Assembly: GCA_003219335.1 (NCBI GenBank)
Contig: QHOF01000226.1
Location: 1 to 5,652, forward strand
Direction of reading: 5' to 3'
Length of the DNA: 5,652 nucleotides
Source of the DNA: Verrucomicrobiota bacterium
GTDB taxonomy: Bacteria; Verrucomicrobiota; Verrucomicrobiia; Chthoniobacterales; UBA10450
Shown here in pieces: positions 1-5,146 of the stretch. The first letter of the stretch is position 1. Each line of letters starts with the position of its first letter. The notes under the pieces were generated by a model. It was not told where the DNA came from. It searched no databases and worked only from the letters and a program-made list of their open reading frames with translations. A program made the translations under genes and the position numbers.

Positions 1-531
1 CGAAGCAAATATGTAAGCGAACGGCTCCTCGGTCGCGGACACCAAATGCAGTTTGGTGGTGTAATCCGGGTGCGAATTCTTGTCCGTCGGATCGGTGCTG
101 GCCTGCCATTCGTCGAGATTGGTGAACCCGTCATTGTCCGGGTCCTGATCGAGCACGTCGGCATCTTCGATAGGCAACCCGTATTTTTCGAACCACTCGT
201 TAGGTACGGGCGGATGCACCTGGGTGTTTTTCAGCGTGGCCGGCAGGCCGTCCGCGCCGATGAAATGTTTTTCCGGGACGAACAGCCCGGAGCGGCTGCT
301 GGATTTCCATTGTGCCGGATGCTGGAGCTGCTCCGCGGCCTGATCGAGCTCGACTGCGACGGCAGGCGGTGACGCAGCTTTCGCCCGAGGCGGCTGCTGC
401 GCGACGAGGCGGTTGCCGAACTCGATGGCGCTCCACCAGATGGCGATGGCGCAAATGAAAAGGAACACCCCCGCGCCGATGAGCACCGCGCGATCGTAAT
501 TCGCCTTAGCCCAGTCCAACACCTTCGCCAT
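1..531 (-). CDS. Amuc_1099-like membrane-anchored periplasmic protein, PilP position of pilus operon (partial, C-terminus off the window)
   Basis: The frame is open from ATG at 531 to the left edge, giving 177 residues. A short cytoplasmic N-terminus (MAKVLDWAKANYDR) precedes one membrane segment at about residues 15-34, then an Ala/Pro/Gln-rich stretch (about 43-60) and a periplasmic part. Residues 130-141 form a complete EF-hand-like calcium loop, DPDNDGFTNLDE, with Asp130, Asp132, Asp134, Gly135, Asn138 and Glu141 at the expected ligand positions. The segment NEWFEKYGLPIEDADVLDQD before it and the Trp after it are typical of the verrucomicrobial family that I recall as Amuc_1099. It follows the PilMN and Amuc_1100-like genes, so by order it sits where PilP lies in pilMNOPQ. 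No PilP fold can be confirmed from this fragment. There is no strong ribosome binding site; the start is fixed by the membrane segment and by upstream repeat DNA. Calcium binding is inferred from the motif. Confidence 0.8.
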   Translation of the reverse strand, partial: MAKVLDWAKANYDRAVLIGAGVFLFICAIAIWWSAIEFGNRLVAQQPPRAKAASPPAVAVELDQAAEQLQHPAQWKSSSRSGLFVPEKHFIGADGLPATLKNTQVHPPVPNEWFEKYGLPIEDADVLDQDPDNDGFTNLDEWQASTDPTDKNSHPDYTTKLHLVSATEEPFAYIFAS

Positions 532-595
532 GGCTAATCATTAACCACGAATCCGCCACGGCGGACAAGTTTCCACCAATGGACACCAATAATTA

Positions 596-644
596 TAGGG
601 CGTTTCTGTGAAACGCCACGGCGTCGGCCGCGGCGGACGCCCTA
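596..644. repeat. Overlapping inverted repeats able to form alternative hairpins
   Basis: GGCGTTTC (599-606) and GAAACGCC (610-617) make a perfect 8-bp stem with a TGT loop. TAGGGCGT (596-603) also pairs perfectly with ACGCCCTA (637-644), and GGCGTC (620-625) pairs with GACGCC (636-641). The arms overlap, so the stems exclude one another. It could be a repetitive extragenic palindrome; a role in operon mRNA folding is possible but unproven. Confidence 0.55.
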
Positions 645-699
645 CAATCTGCCACGGCGTCCGACAAAGACAGCCTACATTCTGGCGTTTCAGATTTCC

Positions 700-748
700 T
701 TCGTCATTTGTCATTCGTTCGTCATTCGTCATTTCGTCCTTCGTCATT
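700..748. repeat. Short tandem-like tract of TTCGTCATT units
   Basis: Exact TTCGTCATT lies at 700-708, 718-726 and 740-748, with degenerate units (TGTCATTCG, CGTCATT, TTCGTCC) filling the space. An inverted relative with AATGNCGAA units lies at 5058-5098. Tracts of this kind are, from memory, common between genes in Verrucomicrobia. Both strands give open but low-complexity reading frames here; these are not believable proteins. Confidence 0.7.
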
Positions 749-765
749 CTCCGCACATCCAGCAC

Positions 766-801
766 GAGCAAGAGCAAGAGCAGGAATAAGAGTAGGAGCA
801 G
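766..801. repeat. Hexameric purine-rich repeat (GAGCAR), six units
   Basis: Six consecutive hexamers read GAGCAA, GAGCAA, GAGCAG, GAATAA, GAGTAG, GAGCAG. They lie just downstream of the stop codon of the Amuc_1100-like gene. The period of six and drift between units suggest slippage-type expansion rather than coding sequence. Confidence 0.65.
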
Positions 802-806
802 ACAAG

Positions 807-1745
807 CTAAAAAGTAAATCTTAACATTTCGATGGTGGCGGAGACTTCGATCTGCTCGGTGCCGACGATGAAGGTCAGCGCACCGGGTGCGCCTTCCTGG
901 GCTGGAATCGCCTGCGCGCTTTGCCGCGCCGGCGTTGGGCTTGCAGCTCTCTGGCGCGGCGGGCCTTTGTCCTTTTCGTTGTGCACGTAAAGTGTGCGGA
1001 TGATGAAAAATTGCCCGGTGGAACTTACGATTTCATTCATAACTCTCCGCGCCGTGCCGGGCGCGGCCTTGAAGCTGACATCGACCACGTTGCGCTCGAT
1101 CAATGCCGGCGCGGGAGTGGCGCCCGGTTTCGCCAGTGCGCGCGCGGCCGGCGCCTTTCGGCCAGGCGCTGGAGGCGGCGTCGGAGTCGGCTTGGCTGAA
1201 GCCGGGTGTTCTTCCGGCAAAGGATAGCGGCGAAACGCGGTCACGGCGTCCACCTTGGCATCGAGCAAGATGCTGATGAGCATCTGGATTTGAGAAAGCT
1301 CCTGCCCGAGCAATGGCGCCACGGCCGTGCCTGGCATTACTCGGGCGAATTCATCGAAGCCGAGCTGAAATCTGTCCGGCAATTTCACGTTGTTCACGCG
1401 CGCACGATCCAGCGTGGCGACGGTCGCCTGGCGCAAACGCGACTGAAATTCATTGGGCGCAAGCGGCGGCGCGGCGGCGACCTCGGTTTTCAGCTGCTCT
1501 TTGAATTTGTCCAGCGCGGCGGTGTAGCTCTTGAGGTAGCCCTGCAATTTGCGATCGTTGGCGTCGTTCGGAAACGGATCGAGATGCGCCAGCCGGCTCT
1601 GTTCCGCTGCCGCCCGGTCGAACGCTTGTCTCGCACCGCTCCACGCGCTCCATCTCCAGAAAAGCAGAGCCGCAGCGAGCAACACGCCAATTCCACAACC
1701 AACCAGCAGCGTGCCGAGCTCACGATTTTGTTGAAACCATTTCAT
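807..1745 (-). CDS. Amuc_1100-family pilus-associated protein, PilO-like
   Basis: A 312-residue protein, close to the roughly 317 residues I recall for Akkermansia Amuc_1100. A short cytoplasmic tail (MKWFQQNREL) leads into one membrane helix at about residues 11-30. A charged helical stretch follows (about 40-90), then a first alpha/beta domain (about 95-175, with LGFDEF and GQELSQIQMLISILLDAKVD), a Pro/Ala-rich linker (about 182-214), and a second alpha/beta domain (217-312). The second domain carries a low-complexity loop at about 258-286 and ends in GTEQIEVSATIEMLRF. The blocks 'MNEIVSSTGQFFIIRTLYVHNE' (split by eye at 236-257) and the final strand align with my recollection of Amuc_1100. 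It is probably an inner-membrane subunit with ferredoxin-like folds acting like PilO beside PilM-PilN. ATG at 1745 is preferred over GTG at 1757: GGTGG lies 8 bases upstream, and the ATG overlaps an upstream-frame TGA. Function in this organism is inferred. Confidence 0.87.
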   Translation of the reverse strand: MKWFQQNRELGTLLVGCGIGVLLAAALLFWRWSAWSGARQAFDRAAAEQSRLAHLDPFPNDANDRKLQGYLKSYTAALDKFKEQLKTEVAAAPPLAPNEFQSRLRQATVATLDRARVNNVKLPDRFQLGFDEFARVMPGTAVAPLLGQELSQIQMLISILLDAKVDAVTAFRRYPLPEEHPASAKPTPTPPPAPGRKAPAARALAKPGATPAPALIERNVVDVSFKAAPGTARRVMNEIVSSTGQFFIIRTLYVHNEKDKGPPRQRAASPTPARQSAQAIPAQEGAPGALTFIVGTEQIEVSATIEMLRFTF

Positions 1746-2008
1746 GGAATTAACCACCCGCCTCCGCCAACGCTACGGCGCGCAGGCGAATGAGTCGGAG
1801 AGCGGCGCTGCAGCGAAAGTAACTTAGGCTTCCAGCTCGCGACAGGACGGACTCGCCGTGGCGAGCCTGACAGGTCGTGCAGGCTTCCCAGTTCGCTGTT
1901 CGGACGAACTCGTCTCGTGGCGAGCCTGCTCGTTTGCGACCAGGCAGAATGCCCGTTCGACGAGACAGGCAGGATGCCTGTGTTACCTTCGTAAGACAAC
2001 GGTTTCAT
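1742..2008 (-). CDS. Doubtful 88-residue repeat-derived reading frame bridging pilMN and the Amuc_1100-like gene
   Basis: An ATG at 2008 overlaps the pilMN stop as ATGA. The frame runs 88 codons and stops in TGA at 1742, overlapping the next start as ATGA. The peptide begins MKPLSYEGNTGILPV, a phrase seen in many spurious translations of verrucomicrobial repeats, and is rich in Arg, Ser and Pro with no domain or membrane segment. It is probably not a functional protein, but translation through it could couple pilMN to the downstream gene. The exact fit at both ends is what the 8-bp duplication would produce automatically, given an open frame across the insert. Confidence 0.15.
   Translation of the reverse strand: MKPLSYEGNTGILPVSSNGHSAWSQTSRLATRRVRPNSELGSLHDLSGSPRRVRPVASWKPKLLSLQRRSPTHSPARRSVGGGGWLIP
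1842..1874. repeat. Dispersed palindrome, copy A
   Basis: Reads ACAGGACGGA then CTCGCC-GT-GGCGAG then CCTGACAGG. The 6-bp stem is 1852-1857 with 1860-1865. It is nearly identical to copy B at 3988-4020, differing at a few bases. One difference is the outermost stem pair, C-G here and T-A in copy B, so pairing is kept. Confidence 0.65.
1902..1929. repeat. Dispersed palindrome, diverged copy D
   Basis: GGACGAACTCG followed by TCTCGTGGCGAGCCTGC resembles the core of copy A, lying 28 bases away in the same orientation. The stem is reduced to CTCG-TGG-CGAG (1914-1924). Confidence 0.45.
1965..1981. repeat. Perfect hairpin with a three-base loop
   Basis: ACAGGCA (1965-1971), loop GGA, TGCCTGT (1975-1981). 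A shorter relative, GGCA-GAA-TGCC, lies at 1943-1953. The coding-strand reading gives the NTGILPV phrase familiar from verrucomicrobial repeat translations. It could act as a weak mRNA stem between operon genes. Confidence 0.6.
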
Positions 2009-3846
2009 GGCAGTTTCACCGGTTTGCGCAGCGGGAGTTGAAGCTCGTACGGGAACGCCCATTCGGTGTCGTTCGGAACGGAATTGGATTTGATGACGCG
2101 TTCGGGTTTCTTTATGTCAACGACAAAAAGCGGCGACTGCGCCAGGTTGCGAAGGTAATCGACGACGATCTCCTGTTGTTTTGGATTATAGAGGTACAGG
2201 CCGCGCACTATGATGCCGTCGATCACCGGCCCGGCGGCCGCGGTCTTCGTCTTCGGTCCGGCAGGCGTTGGCGCAGGAGTAGGCGCAGTTTCACCCGCGC
2301 GTTTTTCCGGCGCCCCGAGCAGTTTCCCTCCGGAAGTCGCGGCAAGTTCAGTGATCCAGACGTCTGCCTCGGGCAGGCGGGTGTTTAACTCTTCAAGAAT
2401 TTGCGGCCAGAAGTTCCGATCGTTGACTGCCGCGATGAGCGGAGTGGCGGTGTTGTCCAACGCGGTGATTTGCTTTTTAACTTTGTCCAGCTGCGCTTCC
2501 GCCACATGCATGGTGTCGTTCTTCTGCCCCATTAGCTGCGCAGTTTGCTGCGCGACCTGGGCCGCCCGCGTGTAGTAAGCCGACCAGCCCAGCAACGCGA
2601 GGATGACGCATGCCGCAGCCGCGATGAAGAATGGCCGGCGTTTTTCCAGGTTCTGTCTGCGAACGACGCTGGCCGGGAGCAAATTTAGCTCCAGCGGACA
2701 AACGGTCACGCTGCGCAACGCCAGACCCACTAATTCCCCAAGCAAATGCGCCGAATGCGCCACCTCCTGCGCCCGCGCGGAATCCAACACGGCCACGTTT
2801 TGGAGCGGATTAAAAAACTCGATCGGCAGCTGGAATTTTTCGTTGAAAAACTCGCGCATGTACCGCATGCCGGCGCTTCCACCGCTAAGGAAAATGCGGT
2901 CCGGCTGGCTTCCCTGTTGTTGCGCGCGGTAATGCGTGATGGAACGCATCAGTTCCGCATGCAGCCGCGTCATGGTGGCGCGCACGATTTTTGAGGCGCG
3001 GGCTGAATCCGTGTCCGCCGGCTCGGTATGCGCGCCGGCCAAACTGACGAAAGCGTCGCGGCTCTTGCGCAATTCAGCCTCCGCGAACGATTCGCGAAAT
3101 TCCCTGGCGATCGCGGCGGTGATGGAGCTGCCGCCAATGGGAACGCTACGAGAAAAAACTTTTCCGGGTTCGATAAAAAGAACGTTGGTCGTGCGCGCGC
3201 CGATATCCACCAGCAAAGAGCAACCAGGGACGTCGCTATAGTTATATTTGAAAGCATTGTAGAGACCCGTCGGAGCGAGGCCAATCGTGTTCGCGTGCAA
3301 TCCGGTCTCCTCAACCGCGGCATTGATGGCTTCGAGATAGTCGGACTTCACCGCGACAATGACGACTTCGATGTTCTCGCCGGCTCCGCCACCAACCAGC
3401 TGGTAATCCCAAACCACTTCATCAATCGGGAAAGGCACATTTTGCCGCGCCTCAAAGCCGATGATGCGTTCGATCTTTTCCGTGTCCATTACGGGCACCT
3501 TCACGAAGCGTACGAAGGCCGATTGCGCCGGAATCGAATAGTTGACATGGCCGTGTTTGATGTGCAGCTCGTTCATCATTTCGCGAACGGCAACGGTGAT
3601 TTGCGAGTTGCGCGCCTCCTCGCTGGCCGGCTCAGGGGGAATTTCGCGCAGCCGATAGTTCACCAGCACGAGGCCGCCTTGGGCCTGCGTCCGAAATTCC
3701 GCCAGACCAATCGTCTGCGACCCGATATTGAGGCTAATGAGACGCGCCGGTACACGCCGGTACAGCCATCGTTGAAATTCCCAATGCCAATTCTCTAATA
3801 CAAACCAAATTTCAACAGCTAAATCTTCAGCGAACCAGTGGCACAA
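2005..3846 (-). CDS. pilM: Fused PilM-PilN type IV pilus assembly protein (Amuc_1101-like); start disrupted
   Basis: The open frame gives 613 residues, numbered from TTG at 3846, the only initiator upstream of the conserved domain. Residues 35-380 are an actin-like PilM: phosphate-1 loop RLISLNIGSQTIGLAEF (35-51), the segment ERIIGFEARQNVPFPIDEVV (126-145), phosphate-2 LLVDIGARTTNVLFI (211-225), and adenosine motif IFLSGGSAGM (318-327). PilM binds ATP in the cytoplasm. Residues 385-391, LELNLLP, are the PilN signature that docks into PilM. They are followed by a membrane helix (406-424), a coiled-coil-like stretch (426-465), a Pro/Ala linker (512-538) and a ferredoxin-like periplasmic domain (540-604). 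So two normally separate proteins are joined. The first 31 residues are Trp-rich and AT-rich in DNA, unlike the rest. A 10-bp duplication (3745-3764) has put the likely original ATG (3769) out of frame. If 3846 is not used, GTG at 3669 would remove the first motif. Confidence 0.88.
   Translation of the reverse strand: MCHWFAEDLAVEIWFVLENWHWEFQRWLYRRVPARLISLNIGSQTIGLAEFRTQAQGGLVLVNYRLREIPPEPASEEARNSQITVAVREMMNELHIKHGHVNYSIPAQSAFVRFVKVPVMDTEKIERIIGFEARQNVPFPIDEVVWDYQLVGGGAGENIEVVIVAVKSDYLEAINAAVEETGLHANTIGLAPTGLYNAFKYNYSDVPGCSLLVDIGARTTNVLFIEPGKVFSRSVPIGGSSITAAIAREFRESFAEAELRKSRDAFVSLAGAHTEPADTDSARASKIVRATMTRLHAELMRSITHYRAQQQGSQPDRIFLSGGSAGMRYMREFFNEKFQLPIEFFNPLQNVAVLDSARAQEVAHSAHLLGELVGLALRSVTVCPLELNLLPASVVRRQNLEKRRPFFIAAAACVILALLGWSAYYTRAAQVAQQTAQLMGQKNDTMHVAEAQLDKVKKQITALDNTATPLIAAVNDRNFWPQILEELNTRLPEADVWITELAATSGGKLLGAPEKRAGETAPTPAPTPAGPKTKTAAAGPVIDGIIVRGLYLYNPKQQEIVVDYLRNLAQSPLFVVDIKKPERVIKSNSVPNDTEWAFPYELQLPLRKPVKLP
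3745..3764. repeat. 10-bp perfect tandem duplication at the pilM start
   Basis: CGCCGGTACA is repeated head to tail at 3745-3754 and 3755-3764. On the coding strand, ATG (3769-3767) is followed by GC and two copies of TGTACCGGCG. With both copies the ATG gives only MAVPACTGASH and then TAG. With one copy it reads MAVPARLISLNIG, in frame with the whole protein. It looks like a recent slippage event or an assembly error. Confidence 0.85.
3795..3823 (-). promoter_or_regulatory. Weak sigma-70-like promoter candidate for the pilus operon
   Basis: Upstream of ATG 3769 the DNA turns AT-rich. On the minus strand, TTTAGC (3823-3818), a 17-base spacer and TATTAG (3800-3795) match the -35/-10 consensus at 3 of 6 and 4 of 6 positions. 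A GGGAA (3782-3778) lies 8 bases before that ATG. The match is poor and only the position supports it. If this is the promoter, translation from TTG 3846 would be impossible on that transcript. Confidence 0.2.
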
Positions 3847-4393
3847 ATATTGAGGAAGAGGCCGACCACGCGCCTTCGTCCCGCAGTCGCGGGACTCCGG
3901 CGCGGCAGGCGGATGACACGGATGATCAGAGAATGACCAAAGACGTGTAATTAGCGCCGAAGGCGCGGTGTCACCTCGAAGTCCGCCACAGGACGGATTC
4001 GCCGCGGCGAACCTGGCGGATCGCCCCAGGGATTCGTGAAGTAAGAAAAACGCCAGCGCTGAAAGCGCGATTCACTTCCGCATTAAAAAAGGAAGGTGCC
4101 TCTAACTCGGCGCAGACAGGATTGTCCGCATCACAGGGCAGGCACGGCGTTGATTTCGACAGCCATCTCTGGGTTTAAGAACCACCTGACTCGCGCTTTT
4201 AGCGCTGCGTTCTATGGATCATCGAATTCCAGGGGCGATGCCCCAGGCTCAGATTGAGAGAACGCCTTTGGCGCTAAACGCCAGTTGCAATTCTGGGTCG
4301 CGCTCGAAATGAAGCGCAGCGACCCTCGGCAAGGGTCGATCAACGAAATGGCACTTCGGAGCTGGAGCTTGAGATTTGGGATTTCTCAATGGC
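3847..4393. other. 547-base non-coding gap filled with mini-hairpins
   Basis: No believable gene on either strand. It holds palindrome copy B (3981-4020) and six small inverted repeats: GCGCC-GAA-GGCGC (3954-3966), GCGCT-GAA-AGCGC (4056-4068), GCGCT-TTT-AGCGC (4193-4205), GGGGC-GAT-GCCCC (4232-4244), CGCC-TTT-GGCG (4263-4273), and GACCCT-CGGCA-AGGGTC (4321-4337). The stretch 4080-4190 shows nothing recognisable. Transcription termination after the exported-protein gene could use the stems near 4263-4337, but no T-run follows them on the minus strand. Confidence 0.6.
3981..4020. repeat. Dispersed palindrome, copy B (longest)
   Basis: Starts GTCCGCC and ends CCTGGCGGA, so TCCGCCA (3982-3988) also pairs with TGGCGGA (4014-4020) around the inner stem TTCGCC-GC-GGCGAA (3998-4011). 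ACAGGACGGA (3988-3997) matches copy A exactly. Copy C at 5147-5178 shares its CCGCCAC, GGACG and CGGCGAAC. Confidence 0.65.
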
Positions 4394-5008
4394 TCACCTT
4401 TGGCCATTGAATGAGCGGAAGCGCACTGTGCGTCCGCTCGACTCATCATATTCGGTGCCCACTGTGATCTGGAATTTGTCATTGCCGACTGTGCCCAGAA
4501 TATAGCTCTGCATGAGGTCGCCGCCGCCTTTGCCGGTCCATCGCCCGTATAGAATCCCTACTTCGCCGCCGTAATAAAATTGATCGGGCGACGACACCAT
4601 CATCCCGGACAAATCCTTTCCATCCGTTCCGAAATTCTGCGACCGAGAATCAGAGGCAGCGCTTGCTCTTCGTGCTGGCGCTGCCTCGAAAGTATTCCGG
4701 CCCAAATACGCAGCGGGAAAGAGATCAAGCGACGCCATGCCGATGTTGGCCAATGCGTTCTCGCTCACCAGCTGGCCGCCGTCCGACCACGCTCGAACCG
4801 GTCCTTTGTGAAACAGAAGAGAACTATTTGCGGCGCTGAAAATTTTTGGCCGATAAAAGTTCAGCTCGAAAGCGTCGAACAAACCGGCAGAGTGCATTTG
4901 TTTGATCGCGCGACCTTCCGCTGCCCCCGGCCGACTCGCTTGCTGCGCCGCGACTGGAAAGCATAAGCCAAATAAGCCCAGCGCGAGGAAGAGTGCGCGC
5001 CTCATCAT
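4394..5008 (-). CDS. Exported protein of unknown function
   Basis: A 204-residue protein from ATG at 5008 (a second ATG follows at 5005). The start is set by a clear signal peptide: MMRR, a hydrophobic core ALFLALGLFGLCFPV, and a likely signal peptidase I site after VAA (residue 21). The Cys16 context is FGLC, which is not a good lipobox. The frame can be read back to 5110, but that extension is translated AATGNCGAA repeat and is not credible. The middle is low in recognisable motifs (Ala-rich, about 105-122). Residues 143-192 are Tyr/Gly-rich and alternate in a beta-strand-like way (FYYGGEVGILYGR, YILGTVGNDKFQITVGTEY), suggesting an outer-membrane or surface beta structure. I recall similar C-terminal segments in Chthoniobacterales proteins without known function. 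It stands alone between two large repeat-filled gaps, so no operon partner suggests its job. Confidence 0.72.
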   Translation of the reverse strand: MMRRALFLALGLFGLCFPVAAQQASRPGAAEGRAIKQMHSAGLFDAFELNFYRPKIFSAANSSLLFHKGPVRAWSDGGQLVSENALANIGMASLDLFPAAYLGRNTFEAAPARRASAASDSRSQNFGTDGKDLSGMMVSSPDQFYYGGEVGILYGRWTGKGGGDLMQSYILGTVGNDKFQITVGTEYDESSGRTVRFRSFNGQR

Positions 5009-5057
5009 GCCAGAATTCACAACCAAATCCCCGCAAACGCCAGTAAAATTTGACAAA

Positions 5058-5098
5058 AATGACGAAATCCTAATGTCGAATGACGAAAGAATGCCGAA
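5058..5098. repeat. AATGNCGAA repeat tract
   Basis: AATGACGAA (5058-5066), AATGTCGAA (5072-5080), AATGACGAA (5079-5087) and AATGCCGAA (5090-5098). The units are the reverse complement of the TTCGTCATT tract at 700-748, so the two tracts are inverted relative to each other. The tract lies 50-90 bases upstream of the exported-protein start. Confidence 0.65.
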
Positions 5099-5146
5099 GC
5101 TCGAAAGCACGAACGGCTCCGGCGCGCCAGAGTAGCGCAGACTCCT

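Larger units (their letters stand above)
532..806. repeat. Composite repeat block between the Amuc_1100-like and Amuc_1099-like genes
   Basis: This 275-base gap holds no gene. On the plus strand it begins with ATTAACCAC (540-548), then a TCCGC/GCGGA hairpin (552-565), an 'accaatggacaccaat' stretch, nested hairpins (596-644), a second CCACGGCGTC (653-662) matching 617-626, a TTCGTCATT tract (700-748) and a purine hexamer tract (766-801). It ends with AGACAA (800-805). The same ATTAACCAC and AGACAA end motifs, in the same orientation, bound the block at 1749-1999. The block looks like non-coding repeat DNA assembled from several known-looking verrucomicrobial modules. Confidence 0.6.
1748..2002. 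mobile_element. Repeat block, possible MITE-like insertion in the pilus operon
   Basis: This roughly 255-base block separates pilMN from the Amuc_1100-like gene. Plus-strand order: ATTAACCAC (1749-1757), a GC-rich stretch, palindrome copy A (1842-1874), copy D (1902-1929), GGCA-GAA-TGCC (1943-1953), the perfect hairpin ACAGGCA-GGA-TGCCTGT (1965-1981), and AGACAA (1994-1999). It is flanked by 8-bp direct repeats. It encodes no transposase and shows no terminal inverted repeats, so 'mobile element' is an inference from the flanks, the reconstruction of the junction, and the repeat content. Confidence 0.4.
1740..2010. repeat. 8-bp direct repeats (TTTCATGG) flanking the inter-gene block; candidate target-site duplication
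   Basis: TTTCATGG occurs at 1740-1747 and 2003-2010, reading CCATGAAA on the coding strand. One copy contains the stop of pilMN and the other the start of the Amuc_1100-like gene. Removing the block with one copy leaves CCATGAAATGG, in which TGA ends pilMN and ATG opens the next gene with the usual ATGA overlap. No clear terminal inverted repeats were found, so the insertion mechanism is unknown. Confidence 0.5.

Noticed and set aside
46..372. 108-codon plus-strand open frame
   Set aside because: It is antisense to the Amuc_1099-like gene, whose membrane helix and calcium loop are on the minus strand.
700..801. CRISPR array
   Set aside because: Units are 6-9 bases with drift and no unique spacers of constant length; no cas genes are present.
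541..817. Open frames on both strands across the TTCGTCATT and hexamer tracts
   Set aside because: The peptides are translated short repeats (DEMTNDE-like and KSKSR-like) of low complexity.
1206..1793. 195-codon plus-strand open frame
   Set aside because: It is antisense to the Amuc_1100-like gene, Arg-rich, without motifs, and runs into repeat DNA.
3770..3790. Sigma-54-type promoter at TTGGCATTGGGAATTTC upstream of pilM
   Set aside because: The TGGCA half fits, but the required GC of the -12 element is missing at the right spacing.
3028..3798. 256-codon plus-strand open frame
   Set aside because: It lies antisense to the well-supported PilM domain and shows no family motifs; it is a shadow of GC-rich codon use.
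4249..4482. 77-codon minus-strand frame overlapping the end of the exported-protein gene
   Set aside because: It consists of hairpin-rich gap sequence plus out-of-frame coding sequence; no motif and no plausible ribosome site.
5009..5110. N-terminal extension of the exported protein to 5110
   Set aside because: The added residues are translated AATGNCGAA repeat and would bury the signal peptide inside the protein.
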